A stretch of DNA of 5,131 nucleotides from Burkholderiales bacterium (GTDB lineage: Bacteria > Pseudomonadota > Gammaproteobacteria > Burkholderiales > Burkholderiaceae_D), in the NCBI GenBank assembly GCA_016197345.1, contig JACPVY010000107.1, positions 1-5,131 on the forward strand, read 5' to 3'. Below the pieces are notes generated by a model. That model ran no database searches. It saw only the letters and a list, made by a program, of their open reading frames with translations, and had not been told where the DNA came from. The position numbers and the translations under genes are program-made. Each line of letters begins with the position of its first letter. Position 1 is the stretch's first letter. This document shows positions 1 through 5,131 of this stretch, piece by piece.

Positions 1-122
1 CTCCAGATTTGGAGGTTAATTTTAAATAAAATAAATAAGAGGGGATATTTCGTAGCCGCTTATTTCCTACAATTTCAGCTTCATTAGCGCATATGGCTTT
101 TAAAACCCCGCATATAGTGCGC
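1..122. other. AT-rich non-coding region downstream of the acyl-CoA dehydrogenase gene
   Basis: No reading frame with a ribosome binding site is visible on either strand. The first 45 bases are strongly A/T-rich. The part next to the dehydrogenase stop codon can fold into an imperfect hairpin, listed separately. The next gene beyond position 1 is not in view, so it cannot be said whether this is a 3' end or also a promoter region. Confidence 0.5.
87..122 (-). terminator. Possible weak transcription terminator hairpin after the acyl-CoA dehydrogenase gene
   Basis: Bases 87-95 (GCGCATATG) pair with 111-114 plus 118-122, leaving a 3-base bulge at 115-117 and a loop of about 15 bases. On the minus strand the stem starts directly after the TAA stop at 123-125. 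No T-tract follows the hairpin in the direction of transcription, so intrinsic termination is doubtful. It may only be a 3'-end structure or a chance palindrome. Confidence 0.2.
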
Positions 123-1566
123 TTAAAACAGATCCGCGTCGAGTGCCATCAAAGTCGATGCGCCGGCGCGCACTTGACGGATCAAGCCTGCTGTTTCTGG
201 CAATAAACGTGCGAAATAGAAACGTGCGGTCGCCAATTTTGCTTTGTAGAACGAATCGCCCGAATCTTCTTTCTCCATCGCAATTTTTGCCATTTGCGCG
301 AAGAAATACGCGTACACCAAATGACCGACAACGCGCAGATAAGGGACAGATGCTGCGCCCACTTCATCTTGATTGGCGAATGCTTTCATGCCGATTTCCA
401 TCGTCATTTTGGTCACTTTGTCGCCTAAATCACCCAAAGGCGTGATGAATTCGCTCATTTTTTCATCCAAGCCGTTTTCTTCAACAAACGCTTGGATTTT
501 TGCGCCGAATTTACGCATTTTGGCGCCGTTGTCCATCAAGATTTTGCGCCCTAGCAAATCCAATGCTTGGATGCCGTTGGTGCCTTCGTAAATCAAGTTG
601 ATACGAGCGTCGCGCAGATATTGTTCCATGCCCCATTCGCTGATGAAGCCATGGCCACCGAACACTTGCAAACAGTCAGAAGCGGCGATCCAGCAGTTAT
701 CGGTGATGAAGGCTTTGATCACTGGCGTGAGCAATGCGACGTTATCGGCCGCATCTTTACGCACTTGCTCATCTGGGTGGTTCAGTTCTTTATCGATTTC
801 GAGTGCGATGAAGGACGAGAATGCACGCGCACCTTCAGCATATGCTTTTGCCGTCAACAACATGCGACGCACGTCTGGATGGACGATGATAGGGTCGGCT
901 GCTTTTTCTGGTGCTTTCGGGCCAGACAAGCTACGCATTTGCAAACGATCTTTCGCGTAAGCCAAGGCATTTTGGTAAGCGACTTCGGTCAAACCTACCG
1001 ATTGCATACCAACGCCCAAACGTGCGGCGTTCATGAAGACGAACATCGCGTTCAAGCCTTTGTTTGGCTCGCCGATGATCCAGCCAGTCGCGCCATCCCA
1101 ATTTGGTCAAATACACTTGTTTTTGCTCTTCGGTGCCATGCGCATGCAAGCACTCGTACGCGCCGTGGCCGAGGCCAGGATACATCGACCACGCTTGGTT
1201 GGCCGAGTTAATCATTTCGTAGAACGAATTATTGACGATCAATGGCAAGCCTTGGCCGCCATAAGTTGGATCGCATGCCAATGCAGGCCAACCGCCTTCA
1301 ACGAATTGTTTGTAAGCTTCTTTGAAACCTTTTGGCGTGGTGACCGTTTTGGTTTCTTTATCGTAGTGGCAGCCTTCGCGGTCGCCACTATGGTTCAACG
1401 GAAACAACACTTCTGCACTGAATTTACCGCCTTCTTCCAGCACCTGGTTGATGGTGTCTGCATCCATCTCTGCATGAGCAGGCAACTGCTTCAATTCATC
1501 TTCAACATGCAGTAGCTCGTGTAACACGAATTGCATATCACGCAAGGGAGCGACATATTGACCCAT
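123..1566 (-). pseudogene. Acyl-CoA dehydrogenase (DmdC-like, long form), internal deletion plus frameshift
   Basis: Acyl-CoA dehydrogenases use FAD to form the alpha-beta double bond of an acyl-CoA and pass electrons to ETF. Codons 1-156 (1566-1099) carry the family N-terminus, with motifs such as VLEEGGKF, LFPLNHSGD, GGQGLP and YPGLGHGAYECL, ending in VYLTKL. The frame then runs out of register to a TAG at 931-933, giving a nonsense-tailed 211-residue product. In another frame, starting at 1097, the protein resumes as DGATGWIIGEPNKGLNAM and continues for 324 codons to TAA at 123-125. That half has VFGGHGF, the catalytic glutamate in IYEGTNG (codon 585-587) and the acetyl-CoA-dehydrogenase-like C-terminal extension. 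The family is about 590-600 residues; about 480 are present. The missing stretch corresponds to the middle beta-barrel domain, which holds FAD- and substrate-contacting residues. The ATG at 1566 is supported by a good Shine-Dalgarno sequence. Substrate cannot be told from sequence. An assembly error is the main alternative to a true pseudogene. Confidence 0.88.
1095..1104 (-). other. Deletion/frameshift junction in the acyl-CoA dehydrogenase gene
   Basis: Read on the minus strand, AAA TTG (Lys-Leu, 1104-1099) ends the N-terminal half. A single G follows at 1098, then GAT GGC GCG starts the C-terminal half at 1097. In intact relatives these points are about 115-120 residues apart: Lys-Leu precedes a VSGEW-like stretch, and Asp-Gly-Ala follows an Asn-Leu. 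The short shared TTGG context of the two ends would suit a microhomology deletion. The ancestral bases are inferred, not seen. Confidence 0.75.
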
Positions 1567-1571
1567 GGTAT

Positions 1572-1577
1572 TCTCCT
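1572..1577 (-). promoter_or_regulatory. Shine-Dalgarno site of the acyl-CoA dehydrogenase gene
   Basis: AGGAGA on the minus strand, five bases (ATACC) before the ATG at 1566-1564. It fixes the start codon and shows that the translation start is intact although the gene body is broken. Confidence 0.85.
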
Positions 1578-1599
1578 GAGGCTGGTTAACTATTTGTGG

Positions 1600-1618
1600 A
1601 AATTCTCAAAAAATTCTC
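1600..1618. repeat. 8-bp direct repeat in the tetR-dehydrogenase gap
   Basis: AAATTCTC occurs at 1600-1607 and again at 1611-1618. The period is 11 bases, close to one helical turn. It lies in the 70-bp gap between the tetR stop and the dehydrogenase start. No convincing -35/-10 pair is visible in this gap, so the dehydrogenase may depend on read-through from tetR. The repeat could be a protein-binding site or a chance feature of an A/T-rich spacer. Confidence 0.35.
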
Positions 1619-1636
1619 TTTTGTACTACTGTTTTT

Positions 1637-2272
1637 TTAAATCGTATTCATGGCTGGCGCTTCAGTATCTGGCACACTACTTGCTTCTGCTTGGTAGCAA
1701 TCAATCAAACGATCAAACCCAGCTTGCGCCCGATTCACGCTACCCGGCATACGCAAGAAGCGGGCATCGTGGTGCAGCGCCAAAATCAAACCGTACATTT
1801 CAAACACGACCTGATGTGGGTCGGTATCGGGCTTGAAATCGCCGCACGCTATCGTTTGTTGCACACAACGCAGTAGCGCTTCTTGCCAGGCGCGCACCAT
1901 GCCTGCTAATTCTTCGCGGATCGGGCCGGGGCGGTCGTCGTATTCCACTGCGCCGCTGATGTAAATGCAGCCAGAGGCGATTTCGACCGTCACACGCTTG
2001 ATCCAACGTGCATACATCGCTTGCAAACGCGGCAAACCGCGTGCTTCTTTAATGCTAGGGAAAAACACTTCCCGTTCGAAATTGCTGTGATACAGCTTCA
2101 GCACTTCGCTTTGCAAATCTTCGCGTGAACCGAAATGGGCAAACACGCCGGACTTACTCATATTCATCTTGTCGGCTAACAGCCCTATCGTCAGCCCTTC
2201 CAAGCCATCGCGACTGGCCAGATTGAGCGCAACTTCAAGGATCGCTGCCCTCGTTAGTTCACCCTTGCGCAT
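1637..2272 (-). CDS. TetR/AcrR-family transcriptional regulator
   Basis: A 211-residue DNA-binding repressor-type protein, typical TetR length. Residues 8-53 form the N-terminal TetR domain: a first helix (AAILEVALNLASRDG), then the helix-turn-helix over residues 28-47 (TIGLLADKMNMSKSGVFAHF), then SREDL. The rest is a helical ligand-binding domain with a WIKR segment and GAVEYDDRPGP, a sequence I associate with regulators beside acyl-CoA dehydrogenases in Burkholderiales. The ATG at 2272 is chosen because the TetR domain begins directly after it. The frame is open upstream to a TTG at 2335, but that extension (MQRCWQQVQSH...) is unlike the family. The ribosome binding site is weak (AAGAAA, three bases from ATG). 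It is probably co-transcribed with the dehydrogenase, whose start is 70 bp downstream, and likely controls it in response to an acyl-CoA or fatty acid. That role is inferred from position; the ligand is unknown. Confidence 0.92.
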   Translation of the reverse strand: MRKGELTRAAILEVALNLASRDGLEGLTIGLLADKMNMSKSGVFAHFGSREDLQSEVLKLYHSNFEREVFFPSIKEARGLPRLQAMYARWIKRVTVEIASGCIYISGAVEYDDRPGPIREELAGMVRAWQEALLRCVQQTIACGDFKPDTDPHQVVFEMYGLILALHHDARFLRMPGSVNRAQAGFDRLIDCYQAEASSVPDTEAPAMNTI

Positions 2273-2316
2273 AAATTTCTTATTAATGATGTAACCCCGA
2301 ATGTGAGATTGAACTT

Positions 2317-2336
2317 GTTGCCAGCAACGCTGCAAC
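2317..2336. promoter_or_regulatory. Candidate TetR operator (inverted repeat)
   Basis: GTTGC (2317-2321) and GCAAC (2324-2328) form a perfect 12-bp inverted repeat with a 2-bp centre. A further GCAAC half-site follows at 2332-2336, eight bases on from the previous one. The site lies 45-64 bp upstream of the tetR ATG, between it and the candidate promoter, where a TetR protein would typically bind to repress its own transcription. The assignment rests on symmetry and position only, and the arms are shorter than in many TetR operators. Confidence 0.35.
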
Positions 2337-2385
2337 CCTCAAAAACTGGCATTAGCTTATAACATCAAATGCGAACGCTCGTACT

Positions 2386-2411
2386 ATTATCCACCACAAA
2401 ACAAAGGTCAA
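2386..2411 (-). promoter_or_regulatory. Candidate sigma70 promoter of tetR
   Basis: On the minus strand TTGACC (2411-2406, 5/6 to the -35 consensus) precedes GATAAT (2391-2386, 5/6 to the -10 consensus). The 14-bp spacer is shorter than the usual 16-18. An overlapping -10 choice, TAATAG (2389-2384), gives 16 bp but a poorer match. A start near 2378 would leave a leader of about 105 bases containing the inverted repeat at 2317-2328. Confidence 0.4.
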
Positions 2412-2508
2412 GCGTGTTTCCTAGAGGCGCGAATCTATTGGTGCAGCGCAGCAGATCGCCGTATCGCGGCTTTTGCCTGTGTAGAAAAGTGGGGAAAGTG
2501 AGAATAGG

Positions 2509-2525
2509 GACAGCTCGCCGCTGTC
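2509..2525. repeat. Perfect short hairpin in the hslR-tetR spacer
   Basis: GACAGC (2509-2514) and GCTGTC (2520-2525) form a perfect 6-bp stem around a 5-base loop. Neither strand has a T-tract after it, so it does not look like an intrinsic terminator. It lies about 85-100 bp beyond the hslR stop. It could be a 3'-end structure of the hslR transcript or chance. Confidence 0.35.
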
Positions 2526-2609
2526 GTATGCGAACAACCGTGCTATTTTTTGGCTGTTTCCAAGGGGAAAGAAGGGACGAACATGCACTCTTTTGGTGAC
2601 GGGCGTGCC

Positions 2610-3011
2610 TTAATCGAGTGCATTTTTTTCGTACTGCACACGTTCCAAAGCGCGCCTATCTTGCTTAGTTGGCCGCCCAACTCGCGCTAAAGCAGGCTCA
2701 CGCTGGAATTTGCGCTGCTCTGCATCATTTGCTCTTTGCTGGATGGATTCGGCGGTTTCAAGATACAAAGCCTGCGCCACCGGCGCCGAGCCACGCACAT
2801 CCGACAAACCCAAGACCTCGACTTCCCAACGCGTAGAGCCATTGTCGATTTGCAGTAGCATGCCCAAGCTTACCGTGCGCGCCACTTTGACCTTATCACC
2901 ATTGATACGCACCCGGCCCGCTTCGATAGCATGGGCGGCGAGTGAGCGGGTTTTGAAAAAGCGCGCGGCCCAGAGCCATTTGTCGAGGCGGATGGGGGTG
3001 GGAGTGGTCAT
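2610..3011 (-). CDS. hslR: Hsp15, ribosome-associated heat-shock S4-domain RNA-binding protein
   Basis: Hsp15 binds free 50S subunits that still carry a nascent chain with tRNA and helps rescue them after heat stress; it acts in the cytoplasm. The protein has 133 residues, the same length as the E. coli protein. The S4 RNA-binding domain starts at RLDKWLWAARFFKTRSLA (residues 8-25) and continues through AIEAGRVRINGDKVK to about residue 67. The family motif ALYLETAES (residues 81-89) follows, then a basic tail (RKFQREPALARVGRPTKQDRRALERVQY). The ATG at 3011 is the only nearby start that gives the normal N-terminus. No Shine-Dalgarno sequence precedes it: the leader is C- and A-rich. A perfect TATAAT about 30 bp upstream suggests its own promoter and a short leader. 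It runs in the same direction as the protease gene 89 bp upstream, but a functional link is unlikely. No good sigma32 site was found. Confidence 0.95.
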   Translation of the reverse strand: MTTPTPIRLDKWLWAARFFKTRSLAAHAIEAGRVRINGDKVKVARTVSLGMLLQIDNGSTRWEVEVLGLSDVRGSAPVAQALYLETAESIQQRANDAEQRKFQREPALARVGRPTKQDRRALERVQYEKNALD

Positions 3012-3040
3012 GTGGGCTGGTTTAGGGTTTGGGTTGGGGG
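2994..3040 (+). repeat. Cluster of six G-runs, potential G-quadruplex
   Basis: Runs of three or more G occur on the plus strand at 2994-2998, 3000-3002, 3014-3016, 3025-3027, 3031-3033 and 3036-3040. The last four have loops of 8, 3 and 2 bases, close to the usual four-run quadruplex pattern. The cluster covers the hslR leader and first codons, with the G-rich strand being the template strand. The hslR mRNA is correspondingly C-rich, which also explains the absence of a Shine-Dalgarno sequence. Confidence 0.45.
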
Positions 3041-3046
3041 ATTATA
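3041..3046 (-). promoter_or_regulatory. Candidate -10 box of the hslR promoter
   Basis: A perfect TATAAT on the minus strand, 29 bp before the hslR ATG, predicting a start near 3034 and a leader of roughly 23 bases. No good -35 hexamer lies 16-18 bp upstream, where the sequence is part of a hairpin. A CCCCCA tract follows the box, but no TTGAA-like element accompanies it, so a heat-shock sigma factor site is not supported. Confidence 0.4.
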
Positions 3047-3047
3047 C

Positions 3048-3082
3048 GCGGCTAGCGGGCAAAATATCCACCCACTAGCCAC
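3048..3082 (-). terminator. 12-bp hairpin after the M4 protease gene
   Basis: Arms 3071-3082 and 3048-3059 flank an 11-base loop (3060-3070). In the minus-strand RNA all 12 positions pair, ten as Watson-Crick and two as G-U. In plus-strand RNA the same two positions would be C-A mismatches, so the structure suits the protease transcript. It starts about 18 bases after the protease stop. No U-tract follows (the next bases are GUAUAAUCCCCC), so it may stabilise the 3' end or give partial termination rather than act as a classical terminator. Confidence 0.45.
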
Positions 3083-3100
3083 GCCAAACAGCAATCAAAA

Positions 3101-5131
3101 TTACTGCACTTTGACCTCTAGCGTCGCCCCTGCTACAGCAGTTTTCGCAAGCACCATCACGTAATACCGACCAGCCGCTGGATTGCTAAAACGGATGACT
3201 TCGTTATTGCCTGCCGCTTCGGATTTCTTATCGAAGCTGCCAGTGCTAGGTGGGGTAGCGACTTTGGCATACAAATTGCCATTGCCCGTGCCGCCGGATA
3301 GCTTGAATTGCAGGCTAGTCGTGCCAGCGGGGACGGCGATGCTATACATTTTGCTAGCGCCAGCGGCTAAGCTGATGCCGATAATGCGGTCGCCGTTGCC
3401 TAGGCTATTGCTATAGCTGCCGAGCAAGCTGGCATTGCTGACTGCCGTTTGCGCATCGAGCAAAACGTAGTACACACCCGCGCTTGGCACGGCGATTTCT
3501 ACCGATTCTGCATTGGTTTTACCCGCCGATTTTTTCAGATAATCGGTGCGGGTTGGGGCCGAACCCTGTTTCAAATACAGATCAACATTACCAGTGCCGC
3601 CGGACGTCGTGAAGTTGAGATTGCTCACGCCAGCGGGGACGTCAAAATAGTACAGTGCCTGCGCGCCGCTCGCGCCAGAAAAACTGCTGGCCGTATTGCG
3701 ATACAACCAAGTGCCGCTACCGGGCAAGCCAGAGCAACCACCTATCACGCCGACCTCAAGAAACGCGGCGCTGACATCCGCCACCGCGTAACCGCGATTG
3801 ACAGCCGCACGCTCAACGCCGCAGGCCGCCTGATTAAAGGTGCTGCTACTCGTCCAATACAAACGATTCGCATCGACCATCAATTCAAATGCTTTGCGCA
3901 CCGACCAACCCGGTTTGGTCGCTAGCGCATAAAAGGCTTTGTTAAAAATGCCGCTGCTATAGTGTGGATCAATTCCGTTGCTGAAATCCTTGACGTGCGC
4001 AATCGAATGGCCGTCTAGCGGCGGGTTATGCAGGTAGCGCAGTGGACCAGCATTGTTTTTGAAGATGCTACTGCCAATAGTAAAGTCGCCTTTGCCATAC
4101 AGATACCACACCGCCGCTTGACCAGCGATATCAGAAAACGATTCATTCAGCGCGGCAGGCATAGCGCCAAAGACAAATCCCGCATGCTCTTCGGTGAAGC
4201 CGTGGCTGATTTCGTGGCTAGCAACATCCACGGCGACGAGCGGATAAAAAGTGCTGGCGCCATCACCAAAACTCATCGTTTGCCCATCCCAAAAGGCATT
4301 TTCATAATTCGTGCCGTAATGCACGCGCATCAAGAGTTTTTTGCTGACAGGCGGAATGCCAAACCAGTCATGGTACATGTTGTAAATCGCATTGCCAAAG
4401 AAATGCGCGTCGTTCAGCGGCGAAAATGCGCCGTTGATAGCAATGCCATCGTTGCGCGGGCAGGTGAATTGGTAGATCGGCAAATTCACGCCAGTGGTGT
4501 GATTCATGTTGATGGTGGCGACATTGCCAGAATCCATCGTGCAGTTATTACTGACCACCAGCGGGCCGAATTTAGCGCCACTCCCCGCCGGGCCATATTG
4601 ATATTGGCCAGTGCGTTCATTGCCGCCGATGCCGGAAGCATCCAAATGATGTAAGCCTTCGGCTTGATCCAGAATCGCACCGGTATTGGCATCAATCATG
4701 AAAAACGGGCGGCTAGGCGTTTGCGAGCCGGGCACCGTCATCAAAAACGAGGCGACATACACTAGCCGCGCCACTTGCTTGTCATCCACGCGCACGTATA
4801 AGCGCGCCTGCTCGTTGCTGGTGGCGCCGCTAGCACGCACGCGCGCCTTCGCCAGTTGCAAAATCTGCGCCGCCGAATACGCTGGCGCGACGCTAGGCAA
4901 ATCTTGTTGCAGTTGGCGCAGTAGTGTCCCCGTTAATTGAGCCGGGCTATTCGCCACGCTACTGACGCCGCTATTGCTTTGATCATGCCGCGTAATCGCT
5001 TCGCCCCAGACTGGCACGCCATGATACAGTTGCTCGTATCGCGTCACCACCTTGCCATTGGCATATTTTTGTTGATGCAATTGACGCAACTCATTCGCTT
5101 GCAAACCGAGCCGAGGGCCGCTTAAAACGCA
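3101..5131 (-). CDS. Secreted M4-family (thermolysin/pseudolysin-type) zinc metalloprotease with two PPC domains; 5' end outside window
   Basis: A secreted zinc endopeptidase that degrades external proteins. The frame is open to the window edge, so the start codon and signal peptide are not in view; 676 codons are visible. Counting from the first visible codon, residues 32-46 (YEQLYHGVPVWGEAI) are the end of an FTP propeptide domain and about 109-162 a PepSY propeptide domain. The mature enzyme begins near residue 164. Zinc site: HEISH at 306-310 (catalytic Glu307), with Glu330 in NESFSD as third ligand. His390 in PHYSSGIFNKAFY is the transition-state histidine. Cysteine pairs 197/224 and 437/466 match the two disulfides of pseudolysin. 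Two PPC (pre-peptidase C-terminal) domains follow (about 475-561 and 576-676), each with a GGTGN motif. PPC domains in this family are usually removed or aid secretion or substrate binding. All catalytic residues are present, so the enzyme should be active. The TTG at 5104 is internal and not the real start. Confidence 0.96.
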   Translation of the reverse strand, partial: CVLSGPRLGLQANELRQLHQQKYANGKVVTRYEQLYHGVPVWGEAITRHDQSNSGVSSVANSPAQLTGTLLRQLQQDLPSVAPAYSAAQILQLAKARVRASGATSNEQARLYVRVDDKQVARLVYVASFLMTVPGSQTPSRPFFMIDANTGAILDQAEGLHHLDASGIGGNERTGQYQYGPAGSGAKFGPLVVSNNCTMDSGNVATINMNHTTGVNLPIYQFTCPRNDGIAINGAFSPLNDAHFFGNAIYNMYHDWFGIPPVSKKLLMRVHYGTNYENAFWDGQTMSFGDGASTFYPLVAVDVASHEISHGFTEEHAGFVFGAMPAALNESFSDIAGQAAVWYLYGKGDFTIGSSIFKNNAGPLRYLHNPPLDGHSIAHVKDFSNGIDPHYSSGIFNKAFYALATKPGWSVRKAFELMVDANRLYWTSSSTFNQAACGVERAAVNRGYAVADVSAAFLEVGVIGGCSGLPGSGTWLYRNTASSFSGASGAQALYYFDVPAGVSNLNFTTSGGTGNVDLYLKQGSAPTRTDYLKKSAGKTNAESVEIAVPSAGVYYVLLDAQTAVSNASLLGSYSNSLGNGDRIIGISLAAGASKMYSIAVPAGTTSLQFKLSGGTGNGNLYAKVATPPSTGSFDKKSEAAGNNEVIRFSNPAAGRYYVMVLAKTAVAGATLEVKVQ

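Larger units (their letters stand above)
2273..2609. other. 337-bp intergenic region between hslR and tetR
   Basis: No gene is supported here. The plus-strand frame at 2369-2599 (76 codons) has no ribosome binding site, is rich in Arg and Ser, and resembles no family I know. The part nearest tetR contains a candidate promoter and an inverted repeat. The part nearest hslR contains a small perfect hairpin and purine-rich stretches (about 2481-2510 and 2563-2579). No intrinsic terminator with a T-tract is visible after the hslR stop at 2610-2612. Confidence 0.6.

Noticed and set aside
1053..1055. TTG as a real start for the C-terminal half of the dehydrogenase
   Set aside because: The homologous protein sequence continues upstream of it to 1097, and no ribosome binding site precedes it. 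It is an internal leucine codon of the broken gene.
567..1211. 214-codon open frame on the plus strand opposite the acyl-CoA dehydrogenase
   Set aside because: It lies antisense to a clear protein family, has no ribosome binding site and resembles no known protein. It is a shadow of the dehydrogenase codon usage.
2273..2335. Upstream TTG start for tetR
   Set aside because: The 21 extra residues do not look like a TetR N-terminus and would run through the candidate operator. The ATG at 2272 gives the normal start.
2459..2474. GCCG/CGGC hairpin followed by TTTT on the plus strand (terminator-like)
   Set aside because: The stem is only four base pairs and no plus-strand gene ends before it.
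2369..2535. ATGCGAAC repeated at 2369-2376 and 2528-2535
   Set aside because: Two copies of an 8-mer about 160 bp apart, with no further structure, is within chance expectation for this spacer.
2369..2599. 76-codon plus-strand frame in the hslR-tetR spacer
   Set aside because: No Shine-Dalgarno sequence before its ATG, no family resemblance, and it overlaps the candidate tetR promoter.
4028..4654. 208-codon open frame on the plus strand opposite the M4 protease
   Set aside because: It is antisense to the conserved catalytic domain, and its composition (Arg/Ala/His/Ile-rich) is typical of a shadow frame.
5102..5104. TTG as start codon of the protease
   Set aside because: The frame stays open to the window edge, and a start here would leave no signal peptide and a cut propeptide. 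The true start lies outside the window.

Overview
The window looks like a piece of a betaproteobacterial chromosome. Oxalobacteraceae/Burkholderiales is the best guess, inferred from the style of the acyl-CoA dehydrogenase and its TetR neighbour and from the moderate GC content; no marker gene proves it. All four genes lie on the minus strand, so in transcription order (high to low coordinate) the layout is: a secreted M4 (thermolysin/pseudolysin-type) metalloprotease, hslR (Hsp15, a ribosome-associated RNA-binding protein), a TetR-family repressor, and a broken acyl-CoA dehydrogenase gene.

3101-5131: the protease is cut at its N-terminus by the window edge. It carries propeptide domains, a complete M4 catalytic domain and two C-terminal PPC domains. 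An 89-bp gap separates it from hslR (2610-3011). The gap holds a 12-bp hairpin that pairs fully only in the minus-strand RNA, a perfect TATAAT box and a cluster of G-runs. The hslR leader has no visible Shine-Dalgarno sequence.

2273-2609: a 337-bp spacer with no supportable gene. It contains a plausible sigma70 promoter and a short inverted repeat that could be the tetR operator, plus one unassigned hairpin.

123-2272: tetR and the acyl-CoA dehydrogenase run in the same direction, 70 bp apart, so a regulator-enzyme pair for fatty acyl-CoA oxidation is likely. The dehydrogenase is damaged: the whole middle beta-barrel domain (roughly 115-120 codons, by comparison with the family's usual ~590-600 residues) is missing, and one extra G at the join puts the two halves out of frame. 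Both halves are otherwise clean, so the lesion is either recent or an assembly/sequence error. This is the most notable item here.

No new defence, mobile or RNA-based system is visible. There are no tRNA or rRNA genes, no CRISPR array and no insertion sequence.
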